Shown here: in pieces, positions 1 through 5,745 of the stretch
Layout of the letters: each line of letters opens with the position of its first letter
How positions within the stretch are numbered: position 1 is the stretch's first letter
Source of the DNA: Planctomycetota bacterium
GTDB taxonomy: Bacteria > Planctomycetota > Planctomycetia > Isosphaerales > Isosphaeraceae
NCBI GenBank assembly: GCA_021807585.1
Contig: JAKBCQ010000203.1
Location: forward strand, 1 to 5,941
Length of the DNA: 5,941 nucleotides
Direction: 5' to 3'
Program-made: the position numbers and the translations under genes
The notes under the pieces: generated by a model
The model's database searches: none
Told to the model about the DNA's origin: nothing
Seen by the model: the letters and a program-made list of their open reading frames with translations, nothing else

Positions 1-3
1 CAC

Positions 4-810
4 TCAATGTTGATCGCCGTGCCCGTGGCCGTCGTCGAGTTTTTCGACGGGGGTCACGTTGGGATTGTACGCATAAGGAAAGTTAATTTCTTTAACATAC
101 CATTCCCGATCGGAGCCCACGGTCATCAGCGAGAGGAGCGCGTATTGTTCCGGGATCGATTGAGCGGGACCGCGGTATTCATCGAACTTGAGTACCACGT
201 TGGCGTACGATCCCGTCCCTTCGGTTCCATGATTCACAACCGTTAGATACGCGATCTTTTGACCCCCCGCCGCTTGCATCCGCGCCTTGATCGTTTTGAT
301 CGGTCCCAATACCATCTCCGAAACCGCCTGATTCGAGGCCGCCTGTTTCATCAATTCATTCATCATATCCGCCGGAGTATGACCCTTCCGCTGCTGCGGC
401 GGTTGACGCCAGTATATCGCGTCCGCCAGTTCCCCTGTATTTAAAATCTCTACATATTTTTTGGAGAATTGCTCGGCTCGACGCCACCGAATCACGCCTT
501 GAACCTGCGCCGACGTGAACGAAGAAAGACCGAAAATCAGCCCGAGCGCGATCCCGATCCGGGCGAAATTGAGGCCGGTGTAAATATCAGCATATTGTGT
601 GATCCGCCGCGCCGCGATCGCACCTGTAATGATCGCCGCCAGCGCCACCAACCAGAAAAAGTCGTCCGCGAACGAAAAGATCGACGCCGCGCCCAGGATG
701 GCGCTCGCGACCGCGAGCGGGCTGATCGCCCGGTATGTCGGGATCTCGTTCTCGATCGCGGGCGAATCGTCGGCCGCGGAAGTCTCTCTCGTTTTCACAT
801 CCATCGCCAT
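4..810 (-). CDS. DUF4190-like membrane protein with soluble C-terminal domain
   Basis: The product has 268 residues when started at the ATG at 808-810. Residues 30-47, 51-67 and 82-105 are hydrophobic. The SPLAVAS...LG opening, the short turn ending in ARRI and the third helix with RIGIALGLIFG resemble the DUF4190 family of small bacterial membrane domains. The remaining ~160 residues (110-268) are soluble with mixed charge, and I recognise no enzyme motif in them. The tail is GHGHGDQH, a short His-rich end that could bind metal. An in-frame GTG at 862-864 would add 18 residues, but GGAG at 822-825 lies 11 nt before the ATG, so I prefer the shorter form. A second ATG two codons later lies too far from that site. 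The gene follows the five-helix protein gene after 137 nt. The DUF4190 link is from pattern memory. Function is unknown; a membrane sensor or scaffold is only a guess. Confidence 0.85.
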   Translation of the reverse strand: MAMDVKTRETSAADDSPAIENEIPTYRAISPLAVASAILGAASIFSFADDFFWLVALAAIITGAIAARRITQYADIYTGLNFARIGIALGLIFGLSSFTSAQVQGVIRWRRAEQFSKKYVEILNTGELADAIYWRQPPQQRKGHTPADMMNELMKQAASNQAVSEMVLGPIKTIKARMQAAGGQKIAYLTVVNHGTEGTGSYANVVLKFDEYRGPAQSIPEQYALLSLMTVGSDREWYVKEINFPYAYNPNVTPVEKLDDGHGHGDQH

Positions 811-947
811 TTCAACGTTCGCTCCGATGGCACGATCGCGGTAGCCGTCGCGTATTGATAACACAATATAATGCGCAATTCCCGCTGACGCTTCGACTCG
901 ATCGTAATCATATTAGCCTAATCGCCCGACGCGCGAGCGTCAAGCAA
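811..947 (-). other. Intergenic gap between five-helix and DUF4190-like genes
   Basis: This 137-nt gap holds no gene. A short hairpin at 929-942 (GACGC stems around a four-base loop) follows the upstream stop codon, but no T-run comes after it, so it is not a convincing terminator. ATTAG-C-CTAAT at 912-922 is an 11-bp inverted repeat. TATATT (minus strand, 865-870) matches a -10 box at five of six positions and would start RNA just upstream of the preferred ATG. I could find no good -35 box at normal spacing, so the promoter is a weak suggestion. Confidence 0.35.
822..825 (-). promoter_or_regulatory. Ribosome binding site that decides the start of the DUF4190-like gene
   Basis: The minus strand reads GGAGCGA, with GGAG ending 11 nt before the ATG at 808-810. 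The alternative GTG at 862-864 has only a GGGAA about 14 nt upstream. This favours the ATG start. The spacing is slightly long, so the choice is probable rather than certain. Confidence 0.5.
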
Positions 948-1466
948 TCAACGCGGCCAAATCAAGAACGATCGGCCGCCGTCGCTCGCCGAAAAACCCA
1001 CCCCGATCCAAAACACCGCGAGCGACCACCCCAGAATGTTTGTCCAGGTCCATTGCGGTCCCCCCCGCGTGTGAAATCGACCCGCGAGGACGATCGCAAG
1101 CATCGTCAAACCCATCGACTGTGTTCCCAGCGGGTTCGTCCAATTCCAGCCCCGCGCCGCGCCCCGAAACGCCATTTGAAGGTCGAACACCCAGAGCAAA
1201 AAGCCCGAGGCGAGCCAAGCGAGATCGCCGACGCCACGCTCTTGATCGCCTCGTCGCAATTCGACCAGAGGTCCCGCGAGCGCCAAACAGCCCGCAAGCG
1301 TCGTCGCCCCGGCCAGCAATTCCTTCGGCGGCCACGATAACCGGTTGCGAGCAACCAGAAGCCAAAACGCCGCGATGATCGCAACCGCCATGATCGCCGC
1401 GTTCCAAAGCGGTTGAGCCGACGAGCCCGTCGTCACCGACCGGGATGAGGATGATTTCGCCGGCAT
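948..1466 (-). CDS. Five-helix integral membrane protein, unknown family
   Basis: The product has 172 residues and no family I recognise. After a Ser/Thr-rich N-terminus of about 20 residues, hydrophobic segments fall at about 21-39, 50-70, 80-100, 112-130 and 142-160, giving five predicted membrane helices. Arg-containing or basic stretches fall in the loops at 40-49, 71-79 and 101-106. Trp is frequent, including NWTNPLG at 108-114 and WTWTN at 139-143. There is one Cys (60), in helix 2, and no ATPase, protease or channel signature. The ATG at 1464-1466 has GGAGAAGG five nucleotides upstream. An in-frame TTG at 1479-1481 would overlap that site, so I reject the longer form. The gene lies 136 nt after the HlyD-type adaptor gene on the same strand and could encode a partner for it, but the helix count and sequence do not match known ABC, RND or MFS pumps. 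Confidence 0.78.
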   Translation of the reverse strand: MPAKSSSSRSVTTGSSAQPLWNAAIMAVAIIAAFWLLVARNRLSWPPKELLAGATTLAGCLALAGPLVELRRGDQERGVGDLAWLASGFLLWVFDLQMAFRGAARGWNWTNPLGTQSMGLTMLAIVLAGRFHTRGGPQWTWTNILGWSLAVFWIGVGFSASDGGRSFLIWPR

Positions 1467-1602
1467 CGATACCTTCTCCAACGCTTAAGGAGATGCTAAT
1501 CTTCGGCGAGCCGCGCGTTTGCGCGTGGAACTCCCTCCTCTAAAATCGACCGTCCTTACCTCGGCGATCAGTCGACACGACAACGGGTTGCGACTTGAGG
1601 CG
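1467..1602 (-). other. Intergenic leader between adaptor and five-helix genes
   Basis: This 136-nt gap carries GAGGAGGGAG (minus strand, 1531-1540), a strong Shine-Dalgarno-like element with no start codon at the usual distance. Downstream of it lies a small GC hairpin with a CAAA loop (about 1511-1528). TCTCC at 1489-1493 comes next, then the true ribosome binding site at 1472-1479. The hairpin lacks a following T-run, so it is not a standard terminator. No clear promoter was found. Confidence 0.35.
1472..1479 (-). promoter_or_regulatory. Ribosome binding site that decides the start of the five-helix gene
   Basis: GGAGAAGG on the minus strand ends five nucleotides before the ATG at 1464-1466. 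The first bases of the site overlap the alternative TTG codon at 1479-1481, which rules against that TTG as the start. Part of the site (1475-1479) could pair with TCTCC at 1489-1493. Confidence 0.75.
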
Positions 1603-3090
1603 TTAGATTGGCATTTTCGGCACGACCGCGGAGCGACGCTTCCGCGCCAATCGGGGATCCTCGGCGCGGGTTCGAACGATCGAGCGATCGGGTAGACCGT
1701 CGACCAAAGCAGGGTCGCTAATGATCTTGTCTCCCTGCTCAACACCCGAAGTCACCTCAAGAAATTCCGGCGACGAGAGCCCGATCGTCAATTCGCGCCG
1801 TTCCAAACCGTCGTCGTCGCGGATGTAACAAACCTCGCGACCGTTCTCCACTCGCATCGCCCCAATCGGAATCACTAATGCATCACGATGTACCGATTCG
1901 ATGAAAGTCACTTCGGCGGTCATGCCCGGTCGCAATCCCTCGGGAACCGAATTCAACTTCACTTTTCCGGCGTAATTCTTGATCTCGTTCCCCATGAACG
2001 CGAACCGCTCGGATTCGGGCACGGGCTTCACCGAAACCACGGTCCCGTCGATCTCGCGATGATTGAGCGCCTCCACCCGAACCTTCACCGCCATCCCTTC
2101 TTGAATCTTATCGACAATGGATTCATGAATTTGAGAAACGACTTCCATTTGATTGATATCGGGCAGATAGAACAAGCGCATCCGTTGTCGAACGACGACT
2201 CCCTCTTCAACCGTGAAGCCGAATTCAGGGCGATGCGCGTAGATCAACATTCCATCGTGGGGAGCGGTCATCGTGCAGCGACGAATCTGTAATTGAATGT
2301 GTTCAAGACGTGTTTGTTGTAACTTCAACGTGAGCAGACGCGATTCGAGATTCGTCCGAGCCGTCTGTACGTCCACCATCAAACACTTCATCTCTTTTTG
2401 CGTCGTGTAATCCATGAAAACCGAGTTCGCCTTCTTGGCGTTCTCATATTCCGCGCTCATCGTCAGTAAGTTTTGCTTGTCGGTCATATATTGGCCCTTG
2501 CCGAGATACCCCTTGGCGAGCATCTCCTCGGACCATTTCATCCGAATTTGAGCTTTTTCATAATCGGATCGTGCAAGTTTGAAGCGCGATTCCAAATCAA
2601 TGCGAAATTGCTCTTTGAGCCCTTTTTGATATTCCTCGAGAGCCGTCTCGGCGAGCTCAAGGTCAAGCCGATTTTGCGTCGTCAGAGCGATCGTTTGCTG
2701 CACAAGGATCTTTTGCTGAAGCTCTTGTTCCTCGAAATCCGAAGCGTCGAGCTTGCAGATCACGTCTCCTTTTTTAACGATCGAACCGTCGGGGAGTAGC
2801 CAGATGATCGCCGAGGCGCCTCGATTCTCCCCCTTGATCATCGAGTTGCTCGAGACGATCTTTTCTAACTGGCAGCGGATCGTCGTTTGATTCGAACTCG
2901 ATATTTCTCCCGCGGACGTGAGAGTCGACTTCAAGTCCATCCGCCCGACTTCGACGATCGGCAGCGACTGGATTTGAGCGAGCAACTCGCGCCGACGCTG
3001 AAACCGACCAATCGCCCAGATCGACGAAACCACGACAAAAACGCCGAAACCGGCGATCAAGATTCGACGGACAAAGGTTTTCGATCTCAT
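1603..3090 (-). CDS. HlyD/RND-type periplasmic adaptor (membrane fusion protein)
   Basis: The product has 495 residues. It resembles the adaptor that links an inner-membrane pump to an outer-membrane channel. Residues 10-29 form a membrane anchor after a basic start, so most of the protein should be periplasmic. The first lipoyl-like half lies at about 46-115, with PDGSIVKKGDVICKLD at 100-115 as its signature. A long helical hairpin (about 118-270, rich in Leu, Gln and Glu) follows. The second lipoyl half is TAPHDGMLIY (275-284). The beta-barrel spans about 310-400 and includes GLRPGMTAEVTF (385-396), a strong family motif, then VIPIGAM (406-412) opens the membrane-proximal part. The tail (475-495) is unusually basic. 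The ATG has GAGGG seven nucleotides upstream. No ATPase, permease or channel gene is next to it, so the substrate is unknown. The two lipoyl halves and the GLRPGMTAEV motif make the family call firm; the pump type is open. Confidence 0.93.
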   Translation of the reverse strand: MRSKTFVRRILIAGFGVFVVVSSIWAIGRFQRRRELLAQIQSLPIVEVGRMDLKSTLTSAGEISSSNQTTIRCQLEKIVSSNSMIKGENRGASAIIWLLPDGSIVKKGDVICKLDASDFEEQELQQKILVQQTIALTTQNRLDLELAETALEEYQKGLKEQFRIDLESRFKLARSDYEKAQIRMKWSEEMLAKGYLGKGQYMTDKQNLLTMSAEYENAKKANSVFMDYTTQKEMKCLMVDVQTARTNLESRLLTLKLQQTRLEHIQLQIRRCTMTAPHDGMLIYAHRPEFGFTVEEGVVVRQRMRLFYLPDINQMEVVSQIHESIVDKIQEGMAVKVRVEALNHREIDGTVVSVKPVPESERFAFMGNEIKNYAGKVKLNSVPEGLRPGMTAEVTFIESVHRDALVIPIGAMRVENGREVCYIRDDDGLERRELTIGLSSPEFLEVTSGVEQGDKIISDPALVDGLPDRSIVRTRAEDPRLARKRRSAVVPKMPI

Positions 3091-3097
3091 CTCAAAA

Positions 3098-3102
3098 CCC
3101 TC
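3098..3102 (-). promoter_or_regulatory. Ribosome binding site of the adaptor gene
   Basis: GAGGG on the minus strand ends seven nucleotides before the ATG at 3088-3090. This is normal spacing and supports that start, which also places the membrane anchor at a typical distance from the N-terminus. Confidence 0.65.
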
Positions 3103-3212
3103 GCGTCCAGAGGTTTCGACGCAGCAAACCGACGATCAAGTCGAAATCGGCGAACAACCGATTCCAATAGTCCCACCCTCGGTCCACACTTCCCCGTTTC
3201 GATCTTAATGGA

Positions 3213-3218
3213 AGTATA
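3213..3218 (-). promoter_or_regulatory. Possible -10 element for the adaptor gene
   Basis: TATACT matches the sigma-70-type -10 consensus at five of six positions and lies about 120 nt before the adaptor start. No matching -35 hexamer is present, so this is weak. Its position between an upstream terminator and the adaptor gene is the main support. Confidence 0.2.
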
Positions 3219-3266
3219 AGATGTTCCGGGGCGGAAGCGGTGTTTCATCGGAAAATCAACTCCCTC

Positions 3267-3299
3267 GGGCGGGATCGGGGCGGGTGACCTGCGGGCGGG
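3267..3299 (+). other. G-tract cluster fitting the G-quadruplex pattern
   Basis: Six runs of three or more G lie at 3267-3269, 3271-3273, 3277-3280, 3282-3284, 3293-3295 and 3297-3299. The first four are separated by loops of 1, 3 and 1 bases, which meets the usual four-tract rule. GGGCGGGTG also occurs twice, at 3278-3286 and 3293-3301. The G-rich strand is the template strand for the adaptor gene, so the RNA would be C-rich. Folding in the cell is inferred only. Confidence 0.5.
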
Positions 3300-3478
3300 T
3301 GGAACTACTTATCGACCAATCTCATCACGCATTGTAAATCGAGAACGCCAAGACGACAAGCCCCTGGAGAATTCGGCGACCAATCACACCAATCAGCCGA
3401 TTCCATCCGATCGAGAACCACCGCTTTTCGCTGATGCCGTTTCGTCGCCTTTTCGAGCCCGTGAGGCGATTGCGCCGC

Positions 3479-3516
3479 GAAATAAAACGGCGACGCCGGT
3501 CGCTTCCGGCGTCGCC
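3479..3516 (-). terminator. Intrinsic terminator after the 675-residue gene
   Basis: GGCGACGCCGG at 3489-3499 and CCGGCGTCGCC at 3506-3516 form a perfect 11-bp stem with a six-base loop. On the minus strand the stem is followed at once by GTTTTATTTC (3488-3479), a T-rich tract, so it should stop minus-strand transcription about 100 nt after the stop codon at 3619. The plus-strand side has no T-run, so it works in one direction only. Confidence 0.85.
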
Positions 3517-3555
3517 TCGCATGATACGCAATCTCAAAACCACGCTCGCGGCAAG

Positions 3556-3580
3556 TGAATCGATCAAAGCGATCGATTCA
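3556..3580 (-). repeat. Perfect 10-bp hairpin just before the terminator
   Basis: TGAATCGATC and GATCGATTCA flank a five-base loop with no mismatch. It lies 38 nt after the stop codon of the 675-residue gene and about 40 nt before the terminator stem. No T-run follows on either strand, so it does not look like a terminator itself. It may protect the 3' end of the RNA or bind a protein. Confidence 0.6.
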
Positions 3581-3618
3581 ATCTTCAAGTGCGTACCTAG
3601 TTAATCATGTCGGTGCGA

Positions 3619-5646
3619 TCAACGCCCTTGCATCATCATCCCGCCCCCCATCATGCCGGGAGAGGTTTTCTTTTTCTTGGGGCCTTTGATGGCTCGTTCC
3701 CAATCGTCCTTCAACGCTTTCATCATCGGGTCGGAATGATCCGAGTTTTCCTCGTGGATCGTCAATCTTCCGTCCGATTTCAGCATCACCGACGAGGCGG
3801 GAAGTTGCATTGGAGGGAGATCGGCGTCGAGCGCCGCGAGCGAGATCGACCCTCCAAAGTCGTCGAGCAAGATCTCGTGGCTGTTGAAATCGATCGGTTT
3901 GTTCTGATTCTGCGTCGGAGCGTCTTCGTCGATGCCGATTTTGGGAACCGTCATCGAATAGGGAACACCGATCGATTCTCCCTCCATGATGCGGAACGTT
4001 CGGCAGATATTAAGCCCGTCGTCGGGATTCCACCGCGTCACCTGATACGTCATCTGATCGCCGGTGACGTTGGCCGTTCCCTCGGGCGTTTTCTCATCGA
4101 GATGAACCATCACGTCGGGCGGAACGCTCACCTCGTTTGAGGGCTCGCTCCAGGGGCCGAAAAGTTCTTTGTCCTTGGTGTTGGTTCCAGGCATCACGTT
4201 ATCGTACTTATAATTCGGGTTCTTCACCACAACCCGCACGCGGTAACGATAAGAAGTATCGGGGTCGACAGTGAAATCGAGCGATCGAATCATGATCTCG
4301 TCGGCATTCGACTTGGGATAATCGGCCTCGGCCGCGCCCCCCATCCCCATCCCCGACATCTTCATGCTGTTGCCGTAACCCGATTGTTGATTCCCCATCA
4401 TTTGCTGCATCATGCTCGAACCCTGCGAGTTCTGCGACATCATCTGAGACATCATCGACGATTGGTCTTGTTGACCACCCATCATCATCGACATCATGTC
4501 GGAACCCCCCGTCATGTATCCCCCGGCGCCGCCGCCGGTCCGCGGTGGAGGCTTGATCTCGCGTTTGTCTTTGGGAACGAGCCGAGCGATATGCACTCCT
4601 TGCCAACGTCCCGTGCGCAGCTTGGGTAGCGGATCAACCAACGTCTCGATCCGATATTCGTCCTTCGTCAGTTCCTCGGACGAATCGGGAAGATTGTCCA
4701 AAATCGTGTAATTCCGATCGAGATCGACTTTCTCCCAGTCGCTCCAATCGCCGCTGGTATCGCGTACCTGACGCGTCACGTCGAGTCGCAAATAATTGGG
4801 ATGTGCCGATGTTTGGCGGATCGCCTTCGAAAAATTTTTGATGAACGCCTTGTTGTCCAAAACGCCCGTCAAAACCACCCATCGCAAACCCTTAACGGTT
4901 TGCTTGTATTCTTGATTGTCTTCTTTTTCTTCCTTCTCCTTGGCCGCCTCGGCGGCTTCGTCGACGCTTCCCGCGAGCGCCTGCTTCCGTTCCTGGTTCT
5001 TCCGTTCGGCTTCGGCCTGGGCTTCTTGCTTCTTGCTCGAAGGACCGACCCGCTTCTTCCGACCGCCACCTCCCATACCGCCCCCCATCATCCCTCCCAT
5101 ACCGCCTCCCATCCCTCCTCCCGCGGGACGCTTCTTTTTCCGTTTGGTCGGTCGAGGTTGTTGTTTGTCTTTCTCGGTGAGCGGAACCGGATCGCCGTTT
5201 TCATCAAGTTGATACATCAGCACGCCTCCGCGACCACGACTGGCGTAAAGTTCGGTCGCCGCCAGCAGCACCGGGTCCTCGCGCACGAGCCCCGCCCCCG
5301 GTTCGTTCGTCGTCCAGGGAATCGGCAACGCGAATTCCGACGCCACCAATTCCTTGGAACTCGATTCCTTCACCTTTTGGTCAAAATTCACCACGACGAT
5401 CTTGTCGTTTTCGATTTTCTGGATGATCGAAGCCTCGGATTGAGGACGTCGAATATTATCGGCGGCCTGCTTTGCGTGCCCCTTCACCTCGTCGGGAGTC
5501 GTCTGAATACTCTCCCGCGAAAAGCTCATCCCCACAAAGGCCAGAAACGACGCCGCCGCGATCGCCATGCCGAGCTTCTCGCCATGACGAATGCCGAATT
5601 GTTTTAATTGTTCAAGAATCTTATCGACAGCCGGGTTGTTGGTCAT
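3619..5646 (-). CDS. Large membrane-anchored protein with Gly/Met-rich tracts and a fibronectin III-like segment
   Basis: The product has 675 residues and no named family that I recognise. Residues 1-23 are short and polar. Residues 24-42 are a single membrane helix, so the rest is probably periplasmic. Residues 50-165 form a mixed domain. A Lys/Arg run (166-173) leads into a Gly/Met tract (175-195), then a charged Lys/Glu/Ala segment (203-247) likely to be helical. A globular part spans about 250-360. A Gly/Met/Gln/Ser tract (371-438) contains repeated MM pairs. Residues 447-510, with SYRYRVRVVVKNP and GPWSEPSNEVSVPP, closely resemble a fibronectin III strand pattern. Another beta-rich part (511-632), a basic KKKK and a final GMMGGGMMM end it. 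There is one Cys (548). AAGGAG lies 10 nt before the ATG. It follows the repeat-tail gene and is closed by a terminator. A structural or assembly role at the envelope is plausible but unproven. Confidence 0.9.
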   Translation of the reverse strand: MTNNPAVDKILEQLKQFGIRHGEKLGMAIAAASFLAFVGMSFSRESIQTTPDEVKGHAKQAADNIRRPQSEASIIQKIENDKIVVVNFDQKVKESSSKELVASEFALPIPWTTNEPGAGLVREDPVLLAATELYASRGRGGVLMYQLDENGDPVPLTEKDKQQPRPTKRKKKRPAGGGMGGGMGGMMGGGMGGGGRKKRVGPSSKKQEAQAEAERKNQERKQALAGSVDEAAEAAKEKEEKEDNQEYKQTVKGLRWVVLTGVLDNKAFIKNFSKAIRQTSAHPNYLRLDVTRQVRDTSGDWSDWEKVDLDRNYTILDNLPDSSEELTKDEYRIETLVDPLPKLRTGRWQGVHIARLVPKDKREIKPPPRTGGGAGGYMTGGSDMMSMMMGGQQDQSSMMSQMMSQNSQGSSMMQQMMGNQQSGYGNSMKMSGMGMGGAAEADYPKSNADEIMIRSLDFTVDPDTSYRYRVRVVVKNPNYKYDNVMPGTNTKDKELFGPWSEPSNEVSVPPDVMVHLDEKTPEGTANVTGDQMTYQVTRWNPDDGLNICRTFRIMEGESIGVPYSMTVPKIGIDEDAPTQNQNKPIDFNSHEILLDDFGGSISLAALDADLPPMQLPASSVMLKSDGRLTIHEENSDHSDPMMKALKDDWERAIKGPKKKKTSPGMMGGGMMMQGR
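4333..4536 (-). repeat. Met/Gly/Gln/Ser low-complexity coding tract
   Basis: This stretch encodes residues 371-438 of the 675-residue protein. It has repeated MM pairs spaced by two or three residues (MMSQMM at 398-403, MMQQMM at 412-417) and an MMSMMM at 384-389. The DNA shows matching CAT repeats on the plus strand. It links the globular 250-360 part to the fibronectin-like segment. Confidence 0.8.
5062..5121 (-). repeat. Gly/Met low-complexity coding tract
   Basis: This encodes residues 176-195 of the 675-residue protein, made almost only of Gly and Met in GGGM-type units and flanked by Lys/Arg clusters. The coding strand is very G-rich, and 5072-5098 fits a four-tract G-quadruplex pattern with loops of 1, 5 and 6 bases. 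Confidence 0.8.
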
Positions 5647-5656
5647 GGAAACGATT

Positions 5657-5662
5657 CTCCTT
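5657..5662 (-). promoter_or_regulatory. Ribosome binding site of the 675-residue gene
   Basis: AAGGAG on the minus strand ends 10 nt before the ATG at 5644-5646. It is a near-consensus site and fixes this start, which leaves the membrane helix 23 residues from the N-terminus. Confidence 0.7.
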
Positions 5663-5681
5663 GGTTCGAGGCGAAAGCGCT

Positions 5682-5695
5682 CGCGTCGCGACGCG
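5682..5695. repeat. 14-bp GC palindrome
   Basis: CGCGTCGCGACGCG reads the same on both strands. It lies about 35-50 nt before the start codon of the 675-residue gene, upstream of its ribosome binding site. It has no loop spacer, so it fits a dimeric protein site better than an RNA hairpin. Confidence 0.5.
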
Positions 5696-5729
5696 CCGAG
5701 TGAATAAACTACATCTGTTCAAATAATTT

Positions 5730-5745
5730 GTCGTAAATTTACGAC
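5730..5745. repeat. 16-bp palindrome overlapping the stop codon of the repeat-tail gene
   Basis: GTCGTAAATTTACGAC is a perfect 16-bp palindrome with an AT centre. It overlaps the TAA stop at 5739-5741 and the last codons before it. The form, GC-containing ends around an AT core, is like many dimeric regulator sites. No T-run follows, so it is unlikely to be a terminator. Confidence 0.5.

Larger units (their letters stand above)
3091..3618. other. 528-nt non-coding region between the two transcription blocks
   Basis: I see no credible gene here. A minus-strand open frame at 3325-3588 is very Arg-rich, runs through the terminator hairpin and matches nothing I know. The right end carries two hairpins after the stop codon of the 675-residue gene. 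The middle has six G-tracts on the plus strand. Nearer the adaptor gene, TATACT (minus strand, 3213-3218) resembles a -10 box, but the hexamer 17 nt before it is ACCGCT, a poor -35. Because a terminator isolates the adaptor gene from upstream, its promoter should lie in about 3103-3488, but I cannot place it firmly. Confidence 0.7.
5647..5738 (-). other. Gap with two palindromes before the 675-residue gene
   Basis: This 92-nt gap separates the repeat-tail gene from the 675-residue gene. A 14-bp palindrome CGCGTCGCGACGCG lies at 5682-5695, and a 16-bp AT-centred one spans its other edge. ACGACA with TAGTTT 17 nt later on the minus strand is a poor promoter match, so whether the 675-residue gene has its own promoter is undecided. 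Confidence 0.45.

Noticed and set aside
929..942. Hairpin after the five-helix gene considered as a terminator
   Set aside because: The stem is only 5 bp and no T-run follows on the minus strand.
735..1340. Plus-strand open frame of 201 codons
   Set aside because: It is dominated by Arg, Pro and Ser, spans the ends of two minus-strand genes and the gap between them, and has no recognisable domain.
940..1407. Minus-strand frame overlapping the five-helix gene
   Set aside because: It shares the same DNA in another frame but has Arg/Gly-rich soluble composition; the chosen frame has regular membrane helices and a strong ribosome binding site.
3325..3588. Minus-strand open frame of 87 codons in the large gap
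   Set aside because: It runs through the terminator hairpin, is extremely Arg-rich, and lacks a convincing ribosome binding site or family resemblance.
3607..4140. Plus-strand open frame of 177 codons
   Set aside because: It lies opposite the C-terminal part of the 675-residue gene and is His/Arg-rich in the way antisense frames of GC-rich genes usually are.
4801..5607. Long plus-strand open frame opposite the 675-residue gene
   Set aside because: It is antisense to a well-supported gene, is rich in Phe, Leu and Arg as expected from complementing Lys/Glu codons, and shows no domain or good ribosome binding site.
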